Below, one piece after another: positions 37,824-46,082 of a stretch of DNA of 64,000 nucleotides (within the stretch, counting starts at the first letter, position 1; every line of letters begins with the position of its first letter). The notes beneath the pieces were generated by a model that did not search any database, had not been told where the DNA came from, and was given only the letters and a program-made list of their open reading frames with translations. The stretch covers positions 185,278 to 249,277 of the forward strand of contig JACWEJ010000001.1 of the NCBI GenBank assembly GCA_014653545.1, given 5' to 3'. The translations under genes were made by a program, and so were the position numbers. Source of the stretch: Pelagibacterales bacterium SAG-MED41. GTDB taxonomy: Bacteria > Pseudomonadota > Alphaproteobacteria > Pelagibacterales > Pelagibacteraceae.

Positions 37824-38596
37824 TGAAAGACGCTACATCTTTCAGAACAAGAAAATCATCAATTTACGATAAAAAATCTAATACACCTTTTAAAATAAGT
37901 AGATCTAAATTTTTTAATTTTCTGAGTTGTAAAAGATGTTTTTATTTAGACCGTGTAAAAGGTTTAAAAGAACCTTCTATGCCTGGTTGGGCACTTAACA
38001 TTGCAGTGGATGAATTATTAAAAAAAGAATTTGATTTGTATAGAAAGAAACAAAAACCTCACCCTATAATGGTAAAACATAAATTAAATTTTGTACCTTT
38101 CCACCACAAAGATTTAGATACATGGAGAAATTCTTTAAGAGGTGGGATTTCTTATTTAGATGAAAAAACTAATTTTATTATTCATGGAGGCATTGATGAT
38201 ATTTGGTTTGATTTAAATGAAAAAAAATTGGTTGTTGTAGATTATAAAGCTCAATCATCAACTTATCCTGTCACAGTTTCTTCTTATCTCGATGCTGAAT
38301 GGCATTTAAGTTATAAATTACAAATGGATATCTATGTTCATATTTTAAGAAAAATGAACTTTGAAGTTTCAGATCGAACTTTTTTTTATGTTTGTAATGG
38401 TGAAAAAACTAATGACAAATTCGATAACAAAATAGATTTTAAAATTACTTTAATACCTTATCGTGTAGATACATCTTGGATTGAAGAAAAATTAATTGAA
38501 ATGAAAGAAGTTTTAAATTTAGATGAACCTCCAGGAATTGAAAAGAAGTGTGAAAAATGTGCTTATTTAAGTGGTGGTAAAAATTTTTTTAAATAA
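37823..38596 (+). CDS. PD-(D/E)XK nuclease family protein, Cas4/RecB-like
   Basis: A 257-residue protein with the nuclease core 'HGGIDDIWFD' (Asp125/126), 'LVVVDYKAQ' (Asp140, Lys142) and a downstream 'YKLQMDIYVHIL' (Q-x-x-x-Y motif), the pattern of RecB/AddB/Cas4 exonucleases. Four cysteines form two CxxC pairs, Cys36/Cys39 ('SCKRCFYLDR') and Cys243/Cys246 ('KCEKCAY'), placed as in the iron-sulfur staple of Cas4 and AddB. No CRISPR genes are present, so it is more likely a repair nuclease. Its start overlaps gltX by one base, and it may share the LexA-controlled transcript. Confidence 0.8.
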   Translation: MKDATSFRTRKSSIYDKKSNTPFKISRSKFFNFLSCKRCFYLDRVKGLKEPSMPGWALNIAVDELLKKEFDLYRKKQKPHPIMVKHKLNFVPFHHKDLDTWRNSLRGGISYLDEKTNFIIHGGIDDIWFDLNEKKLVVVDYKAQSSTYPVTVSSYLDAEWHLSYKLQMDIYVHILRKMNFEVSDRTFFYVCNGEKTNDKFDNKIDFKITLIPYRVDTSWIEEKLIEMKEVLNLDEPPGIEKKCEKCAYLSGGKNFFK

Positions 38597-39277
38597 TTAT
38601 CTATTGTTATTTTCATCATCATTATTTGATGATTGATCTGTATTTTCTGTCTGAGTTTCTTCTTGAGTAGTCTCCGATTGAGTTTCTTCTTGTGTTGTTT
38701 GTTCAGGCTCTGGCTCTGGTTCTGATGGAGTTTCTTCTTGAGTTGGTTCTACTTGTGGATCAGGTGTTGGTTCTTCTCGAGGCTGTGATCTAGCAATATC
38801 GGCTGCGCTTTGTGCTTCTGGCTCTCTTCTCATGAAGAAATATATTCCCGCTGCAATTACTGCAATAGCCCCTAAGATATAAAGAATAATATTTAACATA
38901 CTAATTCCTTTTTCTTCTTCAGCTGCTTCTGTAGTTTCTTCAGCTACTGGCGTTACTTCTTCTTCCTCAGGTTTTGCGTCTTGTTCCTGAGTTGGTTCGG
39001 CACTAACTTCTTCTTTAGGCTCTTCTGGTTTTGTTTCAGGTTCTGGCTCTGGTTCTGGCTCTTTTACAGGTTCAGGAGTTGGTTCAGGTTCTTTAGCTGG
39101 CTCTGGTTCCGGTTCAGGTTCTTTTACAGGTTCTGGTTCCGGTTTAGCCTCAATCACTGGTGTTGTAACTTGTGTTTCAGGAGCTTTTGCAACTGTTTCT
39201 GGATCTTTAGGTTTAGGATTAATCACACCTGTGGCTGCAACGATAACACTGATAATTACTACGGTTATTAAATCCAT
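38597..39277 (-). CDS. Pro/Glu-rich repeat membrane protein
   Basis: A 226-residue low-complexity protein. It has a hydrophobic N-terminal segment (3-19), a long Pro-Glu-Lys region (45-90) built on a roughly 10-residue unit such as '[10 protein letters not shown]' and '[10 protein letters not shown]', an acidic stretch (90-123), and a second membrane helix (126-148, followed by MRR). A Thr/Glu/Gln-rich tail (165-226) completes it. The Pro-Glu repeats resemble the periplasm-spanning part of TonB but no TonB C-terminal domain exists. Both membrane segments and the repeats suggest an envelope-spacing role. I do not recognise a family. The stop lies next to the convergent nuclease stop, with no gap. 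Confidence 0.7.
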   Translation of the reverse strand: MDLITVVIISVIVAATGVINPKPKDPETVAKAPETQVTTPVIEAKPEPEPVKEPEPEPEPAKEPEPTPEPVKEPEPEPEPETKPEEPKEEVSAEPTQEQDAKPEEEEVTPVAEETTEAAEEEKGISMLNIILYILGAIAVIAAGIYFFMRREPEAQSAADIARSQPREEPTPDPQVEPTQEETPSEPEPEPEQTTQEETQSETTQEETQTENTDQSSNNDDENNNR

Positions 39278-39393
39278 TAGATGAATTTAAACTTAAAATA
39301 TTTAAATACAGCAATTAAGATGAACAAATTGGGTGCTAGCTGTGTACAAAAAAGCGATAATTATATGAGATTTTTAATTTAGATAAATTAACT
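39278..39393. other. Non-coding gap, no feature seen
   Basis: This 116-bp AT-rich stretch between the Pro/Glu-rich protein gene and msrB is the longest gap in the window apart from promoter regions. I found no convincing open frame, hairpin, tRNA-like fold or consensus promoter in it. It probably carries the promoter of the minus-strand Pro/Glu gene. Confidence 0.5.
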
Positions 39394-39852
39394 TTACTCA
39401 GGTTTGAAGATTAAACAAAGTCCATTACTACAAAATCTTTTACCTGATTCTTTAGGGCCATCATTAAAAACGTGTCCATGATGTGCTCCACACTTAGCGC
39501 AATGATACTCAACCCTTTCCATTCCAAAACTATAATCAATTTTAGTTTTAAAAGCCCCCGGTAAGGCCTCTGAAAAAGATGGCCAACCGGTTCCACTATC
39601 AAATTTAGCTGTTGAAGCGAATAATTTATTCCCACAGTTAGCACAGTGGTAAAAACCTTTTCTTTTCTCTTTTAAAAGATCGCTTGTGTAAGGTCTTTCA
39701 GTACCCTCGTTAAACATGATATCTTTTTGTTTTTTAGATAAATTCGGATTGATTGCCTTTTTAGCTGATGCAACTAAAAAGCTAGTAGGAAATATAGAAG
39801 AAATTAATGAAAATGCTAATAATTTAATAAATTTTCTTTTGAATAAACGCAT
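39394..39852 (-). CDS. msrB: Exported peptide-methionine (R)-S-oxide reductase MsrB
   Basis: A 152-residue MsrB that repairs methionine R-sulfoxide. A hydrophobic signal (about 8-30) points to the periplasm rather than the cytoplasm. Two zinc CxxC pairs are 'CANC' and 'CAKC'. 'SGTGWPSF', 'HCAKCGAHHGHVF' and the catalytic Cys in 'RFCSNGLC' are seen. The usual RYC(V/I)NSASL has become RFCSNGLCL, placing an extra Cys five residues after the catalytic one. That Cys could act as the resolving residue. It is divergent from the tiny membrane ORF at 39875. Confidence 0.9.
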   Translation of the reverse strand: MRLFKRKFIKLLAFSLISSIFPTSFLVASAKKAINPNLSKKQKDIMFNEGTERPYTSDLLKEKRKGFYHCANCGNKLFASTAKFDSGTGWPSFSEALPGAFKTKIDYSFGMERVEYHCAKCGAHHGHVFNDGPKESGKRFCSNGLCLIFKPE

Positions 39853-39874
39853 ATTTATTTATTATAGTAATTTA

Positions 39875-39997
39875 ATGAAAACAATTTTTTTATTTTTTTT
39901 AACCATTTATATTGCATATTACCTTTTTCGTCCTGTGACAAAAAAAGAGATAAAGAAATTTAACGATCCAGATAACTGGTCAAACATGGGTTTTTAA
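39875..39997 (+). CDS. Tiny membrane protein (40 residues), uncertain
   Basis: ATG at 39875 opens a 40-codon frame, MKTIFLFFLTIYIAYYLFRP then a Lys-rich, polar tail ending 'DNWSNMGF'. One membrane helix (about 3-18) with a basic cytoplasmic side looks protein-like. It sits in the gap between the divergent msrB and the convergent SDR gene, overlapping the latter's 3' end by 18 bp. A longer frame reading from 39716 mostly mirrors msrB and is not believed. Function unknown. Confidence 0.4.
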   Translation: MKTIFLFFLTIYIAYYLFRPVTKKEIKKFNDPDNWSNMGF

Positions 39998-40735
39998 TTG
40001 CTTAATTTTCCCACCATCAATTGTAATATTATTAAAATTTAAATTTGAACTTCTTATTAAACTATAAACTAACTTTGCAACTTCCTCTGGTTTAGTAGGT
40101 CTTTTAATTTTATCAACTTTACATCTCTGTTTTAAAATTTGTTTTACACTTTTTTTAAAAATTTTGGAATCTGTCTCTAGGAGTTTTTTTAGCCTACTTG
40201 TTAATGTCATACCTGGGTGAATTATTGATACTGATACTTTATCAATTTTACCTTGCATTGCTAATGCTCTAGAAAAGTTGTTTAGTGCAGAGTTTACTGC
40301 ACCTCCAATCATAAACGTGTGGGATGGATTTCTAGCTGCTCCTCCACCTATATTTATTACTTTTCCTTTATTTCTTCTTAAAGTTTTCCAAAAGTTTCTG
40401 CTTAATCTCACAGCTGCTTTAAATTTAAGATTAAAACCGTCATCCCAAACATTATCTTTAAGCTTTAAAAAACTACCGCCTTTAGTAGCTCCAGCTACAT
40501 TAATTAGATAATTTAATTTTTTAATTTTTGCTCCAATAGAGTTGCATGCAGATAATGAGCGTAAGTCTTTTGAAATTATTATTGAATTTTTAGGAAATTT
40601 TAAACTAGTTTGAATTTTTTTTAATTTAACTTTTGATCTTGCAACCAAAATAACTTTAATCTTTTTTTGATTTAATTCTTGAGCTATAGCTGAACCTATT
40701 CCTTGGCTTGCTCCTGTGATCAAAGCTATCTTCAT
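39980..40735 (-). CDS. Short-chain dehydrogenase/reductase lacking the Tyr-Lys pair
   Basis: An SDR of about 251 residues. The NAD(P) loop 'LITGASQGIGSAIA' (5-18), the 'NVAGAT' motif and 'IIHPGMTLTSRL' are intact. The catalytic Y-x3-K is not evident: the stretch after 'NIGGGAARNPSHT' reads F-M-I-G-G. A subgroup of SDR proteins with such a changed site exists. Catalysis would need other residues or may be absent. The annotated ATG at 40747 is less likely than 40735, which gives a 4-bp ATGA overlap with the gene upstream. It is the last gene of the hydratase/BdhA-like operon. Confidence 0.8.
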   Translation of the reverse strand: MKIALITGASQGIGSAIAQELNQKKIKVILVARSKVKLKKIQTSLKFPKNSIIISKDLRSLSACNSIGAKIKKLNYLINVAGATKGGSFLKLKDNVWDDGFNLKFKAAVRLSRNFWKTLRRNKGKVINIGGGAARNPSHTFMIGGAVNSALNNFSRALAMQGKIDKVSVSIIHPGMTLTSRLKKLLETDSKIFKKSVKQILKQRCKVDKIKRPTKPEEVAKLVYSLIRSSNLNFNNITIDGGKIKQLKTHV

Positions 40736-41496
40736 TGAACTGACCATCCTCCGTCCATAATCATATTTGATCCAGTAATTTGTTCTGCTTCATTTGTTGT
40801 TAAGAAATAAGCCATACTCGATACATCATTTTTTTTAATAAATTCCATAGAAGGATGTTTTTCTTTTATCAGATCTTTTTTAGCTTTGTTAAAAGATATT
40901 TTTCTATCATTAGCTATTTTTTTAATTTGTTTGATAACTAGCTCTGTCAAAACAAAACCAGGACCTATTGCATTACAAGTTATATTTTCTTCAGCTGTCT
41001 CTAAGGCTACAACTTTGGTTAGTCCTACCAATCCATGTTTGGATGATACATAGCCAGATTTATTCTTCGAGGCTACTTTTCCATGAACAGATGAAATATT
41101 AATTATTCTCCCCCATTTATTTCTTCTCATAATCGGCAAGACCTCTTTAATCATTCTAAATGGAGTTGTTAAATTTAATCCAATTATATATTCCCAAATA
41201 TCATCAGTAAATTTAGTTATTGGTGCAACGTGCTGTCTTCCAGCACAATTAACAAGTACATCAATTTTTTTAAATTTCTTAGTGGTGTTTTTTACAAATT
41301 TATAAAGATTTTTTTTATTTAATAGATTGGCATTCATTACAATCGATCGATTAGAGTTAAATAATAACTTAATTTTCTTCATTTCATTCTTATTTATCAA
41401 TCCAGCAATTGAAATGTTATAATTCTTTTTGTAAAAAAATTTAGCAATATCTAATCCTATACCGCTCGTACCACCTGTTATTATTATCGTTCTCAT
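40732..41496 (-). CDS. 3-hydroxybutyrate dehydrogenase-like SDR
   Basis: A 254-residue SDR with the full set of residues: 'ITGGTSGIGLDIA' (5-17), 'VNCAGRQH', catalytic Ser in 'INISSVHGKV', and Tyr/Lys in 'GYVSSKHGLVGLTKVVALE'. The latter run and the C-terminal 'MDGGWSVQ' closely follow D-3-hydroxybutyrate dehydrogenase (BdhA). It would oxidise 3-hydroxybutyrate or a related beta-hydroxy acid to the keto acid with NAD+. It lies between the hydratase (4-bp overlap) and another SDR (4-bp overlap), so the substrate may instead be an intermediate of that pathway. Confidence 0.82.
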   Translation of the reverse strand: MRTIIITGGTSGIGLDIAKFFYKKNYNISIAGLINKNEMKKIKLLFNSNRSIVMNANLLNKKNLYKFVKNTTKKFKKIDVLVNCAGRQHVAPITKFTDDIWEYIIGLNLTTPFRMIKEVLPIMRRNKWGRIINISSVHGKVASKNKSGYVSSKHGLVGLTKVVALETAEENITCNAIGPGFVLTELVIKQIKKIANDRKISFNKAKKDLIKEKHPSMEFIKKNDVSSMAYFLTTNEAEQITGSNMIMDGGWSVQ

Positions 41497-42272
41497 ATAA
41501 TCTTTATTTCAAATTTTCCTAAGTTTTCATAATTTATATTAATCTGATCTTTTTCTTTTATATTGTAAGGCTGAATTAATGATCCACATAGTAGATAATC
41601 TCCTTTTTTAAATGCTATATCTTTATCCTTAAACTCATCAATAAAAGCTTTTAATGAAATTTTAGGATCTATTCTTTTCTCTCCTGTAAAAAAGGGTTCA
41701 GTCATCTGATTATTAATATTAAGCTTAATTTTAACATTGTTTACATTAATATTTATCCAATTTTTAATTTCATTACCTATAATAATCTTGCATCCATTTC
41801 CATGATCAGCAATACCTAAATACATTTGAGTTAATTTGTTAAAATTAGATTTAGAATTTTGTTCATACCTTGATGAAGTGATATCAATAGCTGTAAATAA
41901 TTTTATACTTTCTAAATTATTAATAAGATCATCATTAATTTTATAATCCTGATCAAACTTAAAAGCGTACTCACACTCTATATTTGAAAAGGGAATGTCC
42001 TCATAATTTATTTCACATTCTGACGGTAGAATAGTATTTTCAAATATTTTACCTGGCACAGGTCCATCAAAGCCCTCCTTTATTTGAACCTCCTTAGCTA
42101 CGGCACCAATCTTCCACCCTACAGTTTTTTGTTTAGTTTTTTTATAAAATAGATTTAATGCTTCGTACGCTTCCTCTCTTGTAGAAGGAATTTCATTCTT
42201 ATCAAAATTATTTAAATCAATTTGGGTTTTAGACACCCAAGCATTGGCTAATTCATCACTTAATTTATTCAT
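41493..42272 (-). CDS. 2-keto-4-pentenoate hydratase family protein
   Basis: A 259-residue member of the MhpD/HpaH branch of the fumarylacetoacetase superfamily. 'VGWKIGAVAKEVQI' (about 51) equals the family 'GxKxG', 'IECEYAFKF' (about 98) carries the E-x-E metal ligands, and 'AIDITSSRYEQ' (about 129) and 'GDYLLCGSLIQP' (about 225) also fit. It would hydrate a 2-oxo-4-enoic acid. First gene of a three-gene operon with a BdhA-like SDR and a degenerate SDR. It is divergent from the DUF1907 gene, with an inverted repeat between them. It differs clearly in sequence from the one at the left edge. Confidence 0.85.
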   Translation of the reverse strand: MNKLSDELANAWVSKTQIDLNNFDKNEIPSTREEAYEALNLFYKKTKQKTVGWKIGAVAKEVQIKEGFDGPVPGKIFENTILPSECEINYEDIPFSNIECEYAFKFDQDYKINDDLINNLESIKLFTAIDITSSRYEQNSKSNFNKLTQMYLGIADHGNGCKIIIGNEIKNWININVNNVKIKLNINNQMTEPFFTGEKRIDPKISLKAFIDEFKDKDIAFKKGDYLLCGSLIQPYNIKEKDQININYENLGKFEIKII

Positions 42273-42306
42273 ATAAAATATATTTAATAACTATATTTAA
42301 TTTGAT

Positions 42307-42324
42307 TATCATTTAATAATGATA
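42307..42324. promoter_or_regulatory. Inverted repeat in a divergent promoter region, possible operator
   Basis: TATCATT and AATGATA form 7-bp arms around a 4-base spacer in the 62-bp gap between the minus-strand hydratase operon and the plus-strand DUF1907 gene. The dyad is 11 bp from the DUF1907 ATG. It could bind a regulator that controls both directions. The AT-rich background makes chance repeats likely. Confidence 0.3.
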
Positions 42325-42334
42325 TTAATACAGC

Positions 42335-43303
42335 ATGGAATTATCAATCGATAAAGCTGAATTTGCTAAGACTTCATTTGAACAAATATCAGAAGCTTTA
42401 AAAAAAGGGTTAGTTCAAAACTATAAGTCAGTTGAAATATCTATCGAAAATTGTCCTGATCTAACAAAATGGGACTGTCCGGCTTCTGGCCTAAGTGGAA
42501 ATCAAAAAATTATTGATGTTGGCGGCGAACCTTATATGCACGATAAAAGATTTATAGGTGCTGAATTTGATTTTGAAGAGATTGCAAAAAGAATTGGATC
42601 TGAAAAATCTTATGCTTTAGGAGCAGGATCTGGTGCTATGTCATGTTTAGATGGACATTGTGGTGAATTAGTTATTAATGAAAATTTAATTAATAATGAG
42701 TCTAGATCAATAATTGCTCAAGTAGACGAGCAAAATAATTGCAAAGCATCAAAATATTCAGCTCGCAAACATGGTGGTTTAGGAAATATTTACTACTCTG
42801 ATGGAAAAACAGGAAAAGTTATTAAGATTATAATTAAAGGAAGATCTGGTGAACAAGGTTCTCTGCCTCAAGCCATGCGTAAAGCTTTGAGTGATAATCT
42901 TTCAATTGCAAATAACCATCATGTGGCCGTAGCAGGTATTTTTAGAATTTTAAAAGGTAAAATTAAATCTCATGTTCAACCAGACTACGATACTATTAAA
43001 CACGAATATTATGACCCAAAACTAATGAAATGTGTGAAAGATTTTTTACAGTTCTATGAACCTATTGGGCCTCATTTTCAATGCTACTCAATTCTTTGGA
43101 CTGGTGATCCTACAGGAGGAAAACTGAATTTAAGAGAGTCAGGTGAACACACTCATTTTCACTCCTATAAAGGAACCCAAGATGCTGGTCATTATCACTT
43201 CGATGTAACACCTAATGATATTGAATATGAGTGTTATTTTAATATTGCCCCTGAAGTTCATAGGGTAAATAATATTTATAAAAAATTGAAAAGTACAAAA
43301 TAG
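42335..43303 (+). CDS. DUF1907 protein, C11orf54/PTD012 family
   Basis: A 322-residue relative of human C11orf54 (PTD012), a zinc protein with ester hydrolase activity in vitro. Conserved parts are 'ENCPDLTKWDCPASGLSG' (about 38-55), 'VGGEPYM', 'YALGAGSGAMSC', 'GKVIKI' and the zinc site 'EHTHFHSYKGTQDAGHYHF' (about 271-289). His272, His274 and His286 match the three zinc ligands of the human protein. 'FDVTPNDIEYECYF' also follows the family. The natural substrate is unknown. It is first in a plus-strand pair with the PanB-like gene (17 bp apart), pointing to a shared small-acid pathway. Confidence 0.86.
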   Translation: MELSIDKAEFAKTSFEQISEALKKGLVQNYKSVEISIENCPDLTKWDCPASGLSGNQKIIDVGGEPYMHDKRFIGAEFDFEEIAKRIGSEKSYALGAGSGAMSCLDGHCGELVINENLINNESRSIIAQVDEQNNCKASKYSARKHGGLGNIYYSDGKTGKVIKIIIKGRSGEQGSLPQAMRKALSDNLSIANNHHVAVAGIFRILKGKIKSHVQPDYDTIKHEYYDPKLMKCVKDFLQFYEPIGPHFQCYSILWTGDPTGGKLNLRESGEHTHFHSYKGTQDAGHYHFDVTPNDIEYECYFNIAPEVHRVNNIYKKLKSTK

Positions 43304-43320
43304 TTTGTTTTAATATAAAT

Positions 43321-44133
43321 GTGAAAAATATTTATACTTGGGCAGCTAATCCTGCAAAAAGAACTGTCACTGTGGGTGATATAATAGAAGCTAAAGGAAA
43401 AAAAATTCTTACTCAAGTAACTGCTAATAACTCATTAGAGGCAAAAGCAGCTGAAGAAGCTGGTTTTGATATGATAATAGGTAGTGCTTCAAACGTTAAG
43501 AAGGTTAGAGAGGGATCTAAATGTCTTTTTTATACTGCGGCACTTGAACTACATAATTATCCTACAGCCGAGGATGTGCTACGTGGTGCCTTCAAAGCTT
43601 TAGAAAACGGTGCTGATGCAGTTATGACTGCAAGAAGTATGGATATAGTTTCTATGCTCGCAAAAGAAGATGTTCCAGTAATGGGTCATTTAGGTCTGGT
43701 TCCTAGAAAATCTACTTGGATTGGTGGATTAAGAGCTGTAGGCAAAACTGCTGATGAAGCATACGAACTATTTAAAAAATTTAAACGTTTAGAAGATGCT
43801 GGAGCTTTTTCAGCTGAATGTGAAGTTATTCCTGAAAATGTTATGGGCGAAATATCAAAAAGAACAAGTATTGTTACTGTATCTCTTGGATCTGGAAAAA
43901 AAGCTGATGTTATGTATTTATTCATGAATGATATATGTGGTGAACAAGAAAAGTCCCCTAGACATGCAAAAGCTTATACAAATTTAAAAAAGATGAAAGA
44001 TGACATTGAAATCGAAAGAGTCAAAGCACTAAAAGCATTTATCAAAGATAGTTTAGAGGGAAAATTTCCTGGACCTGAAAACTCAGTTAATGTAAACGAA
44101 GAAATTTTAGAAAATTTTAAAAAAAAACTTTAA
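43321..44133 (+). CDS. PanB-like protein lacking metal-binding residues
   Basis: A 270-residue protein of the ketopantoate hydroxymethyltransferase (PanB)/PEP mutase superfamily. The best match is 'VPVMGHLGLVPRKSTWIGGL' and 'EDAGAFSAECEVIPENVMGEI', the latter keeping the PanB glutamate. The three PanB metal ligands are not kept: 'VGDS' reads 'IGSA', 'ADLPF' reads 'TAALE', and 'KIEGG' reads 'MTARS'. It is thus unlikely to be a true PanB and may act as a metal-free lyase or on another keto acid. The start is GTG at 43321; the ATG two bases earlier runs into a stop at once. Convergent with, and overlapping by 4 bp, the EamA transporter gene. Confidence 0.75.
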   Translation: MKNIYTWAANPAKRTVTVGDIIEAKGKKILTQVTANNSLEAKAAEEAGFDMIIGSASNVKKVREGSKCLFYTAALELHNYPTAEDVLRGAFKALENGADAVMTARSMDIVSMLAKEDVPVMGHLGLVPRKSTWIGGLRAVGKTADEAYELFKKFKRLEDAGAFSAECEVIPENVMGEISKRTSIVTVSLGSGKKADVMYLFMNDICGEQEKSPRHAKAYTNLKKMKDDIEIERVKALKAFIKDSLEGKFPGPENSVNVNEEILENFKKKL

Positions 44134-45053
44134 TCTTTTTTAATTGGAATAGTTGGATGCCTAGTTGTAGATGTAACAATATTTACACCAAGCTTTGCCT
44201 CTCTTAATATAATATATAATCCAGCTCCAATTATTAAAAGACTTCCAAAGTAGACATTAAGACCTGGAAGATCTTGAAACACTAAGTATCCAATAATACC
44301 ACCAGCAATGATTTGGATATATTGGGCAGAGGCAAATATTGATGATGGTAAATGTCTAGCTGAATTTATAACAAAAATTATAGCTACTCCTCTAAATGTA
44401 CCACCCATCAAGTTTACAAATAAATCATTAATTGGCATCGGTTTATAAAAATAAACAGCAACAATTCCAGCGAATAAAATCATTAATAATTTTCCATAGA
44501 TAAGAAAAGAAAACAAACTTTCCTGTTGTCCGTATTTTCTAACTATTAAATAACTAGCTGCTGGCAGAAACGGCATTATGATAGCAAGTATTCCTATTTT
44601 ACTAAACTCATTACTAAAAGGATCAATAGCTATGATAGCTCCAATAAATCCAATTATAGTTGCCAAATACCTTCTCCAACTAACTTTTTCTTTTAAAAAA
44701 ATAGCACCCCCAATTGTTAATAATAAAGGAATAGTAAAAATGATGCTGTAAAGTGTAGTAAGCGGTAAATAATAAGTTGAATAAACGAAACTACTCATAG
44801 CCAAAAACATTGTTAGGGTTCTAAAAAAATGAACAGTGAAACTTGCCTTTTTTAATTTATGCCAAGAATGTTTATATTGAGTATAAATTACTACAGTTAT
44901 TAATGCTGCAAATGACGAAAACAAAACAATTTGAGTGGAGTGATATCTATTAATTAAATCTTTTGAGATTGTGTCCTGACATACAAATAAAAAGTAGCCT
45001 AACAAAGCTAACACAAAATTTGTGTAGTTGACCCGCTTAGTTACGGATTGCAT
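44130..45053 (-). CDS. EamA/DMT-family transporter
   Basis: A 307-residue inner-membrane protein with about ten helices in two EamA repeats (roughly 12-140 and 155-290). 'FFRTLTMFLAMSSFVYSTYYLPL', given in part, is the typical repeat 1 segment, and 'GTFRGVAIIFVINSARHLPSSIFA' lies in repeat 2. Family members export or import small metabolites such as amino acids, nucleosides or S-adenosylmethionine. It lies 8 bp after the phytanoyl-CoA dioxygenase-like gene on the same strand. Substrate unknown. Confidence 0.85.
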   Translation of the reverse strand: MQSVTKRVNYTNFVLALLGYFLFVCQDTISKDLINRYHSTQIVLFSSFAALITVVIYTQYKHSWHKLKKASFTVHFFRTLTMFLAMSSFVYSTYYLPLTTLYSIIFTIPLLLTIGGAIFLKEKVSWRRYLATIIGFIGAIIAIDPFSNEFSKIGILAIIMPFLPAASYLIVRKYGQQESLFSFLIYGKLLMILFAGIVAVYFYKPMPINDLFVNLMGGTFRGVAIIFVINSARHLPSSIFASAQYIQIIAGGIIGYLVFQDLPGLNVYFGSLLIIGAGLYIILREAKLGVNIVTSTTRHPTIPIKKD

Positions 45054-45061
45054 TTAATAAA

Positions 45062-46042
45062 TTATATGACGTTTGGTAAATCTCTTTTTGAGTTTTTAAA
45101 AGTTGGTAATGGATACTTATAAGTCCATTTTCTTGGAATACATTTATTTTTAGCCTCTTCCCACATCGCTATCCATTGTTTGTAATTATTAACTTTAATT
45201 TTTTTTCTATTTTTACTTTTTACTACAAAACTTGGTAATGGATCCCTGCCAGAATGTTGTCCTGTTTTGTTGAATCTTAAATCCATACTTATTCTAAAAT
45301 TTTTTGATTTATTTGGAAGAGAGCAATGAATTAAATACCTACTTAATAAAATAATATCACCAACATTTGCCTCTAAAGCAATAGTTTTTAAATCATCTAT
45401 TTTTTCTTTACCTTTAATTTCAACTTGACCTTTGCTGCCTGTATCATGATTTACTAAACCTAATTTATGACTTTCTTTAACAGCCATCATACATCCATTT
45501 TCTATTCTTGTTTTTGTAAAAGGTATCCAGCAAGTAACTAATTCAGTGCCCTTTTGACCTTTTTTGTTCATTACACCAGCATCTTGGTGCCATGGGGTTC
45601 TGCCAACTAAACCATCATGTAAATTTTTTTTAGAAATTGCTTTTTCAGGTTGTTTTATTCTAGAATTTTGACAAGGATTAGAAGAAATTTCCTGTCCAAG
45701 TATTTTAGAAACTTTTTCTAAAATTTTATTATTTTTAATTAGATTAAAGATGGATTGGCTTGCAAAAAAATCGCTGTCTACATTAACATTTTGTGGAAGT
45801 CTTATATTAAAATATTGATCCAATTCTGGAATATTCAATTTAACTAAATGTGAGTATTTCTTTTTAAAGCTTAGCCCTAATACTCTTTTTTTATCTTTTT
45901 TAGGAACGAATCTATGAACTAATCTGTTCATGATGAAAGCCATGTCGTTTAATATTGGTTCTAAGTCTAATTTATAATCCAGAACATTTCGAATTCTTAC
46001 AAAACCGTTTTTCTCGAATTCTTTTCTAATATTTTGAGCCAT
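45062..46042 (-). CDS. Phytanoyl-CoA dioxygenase (PhyH) family protein
   Basis: A 326-residue Fe(II)/2-oxoglutarate oxygenase of the PhyH family. The iron facial triad begins with 'TPWHQDAG' (His152, Asp154) and ends at the His in 'RYLIHCSLPN' (about 244). The 2-oxoglutarate Arg follows in 'NFRISMDLRF'. Bacterial members hydroxylate lipids, amino acids or ectoine. A signal peptide is absent, so it is cytoplasmic. It is 40 bp downstream of livG on the same strand and could belong to that operon, together with the other 2OG enzyme at 47870. Confidence 0.85.
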   Translation of the reverse strand: MAQNIRKEFEKNGFVRIRNVLDYKLDLEPILNDMAFIMNRLVHRFVPKKDKKRVLGLSFKKKYSHLVKLNIPELDQYFNIRLPQNVNVDSDFFASQSIFNLIKNNKILEKVSKILGQEISSNPCQNSRIKQPEKAISKKNLHDGLVGRTPWHQDAGVMNKKGQKGTELVTCWIPFTKTRIENGCMMAVKESHKLGLVNHDTGSKGQVEIKGKEKIDDLKTIALEANVGDIILLSRYLIHCSLPNKSKNFRISMDLRFNKTGQHSGRDPLPSFVVKSKNRKKIKVNNYKQWIAMWEEAKNKCIPRKWTYKYPLPTFKNSKRDLPNVI

Positions 46043-46082
46043 GGAATCTTAAGATAATTATAAAAATAATATCAAAACCAAA

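Noticed and set aside
37823..38596. Cas4 as part of a CRISPR system
   Set aside because: No repeat-spacer array and no other cas gene occur in the window.
38981..39271. 96-codon plus-strand frame rich in Phe, Trp and Arg
   Set aside because: It is the mirror of the Pro/Glu repeat region; its odd composition follows from those repeats.
39716..39997. 93-codon frame including the tiny membrane ORF
   Set aside because: Its first half mirrors msrB; only the part from 39875 looks protein-like.
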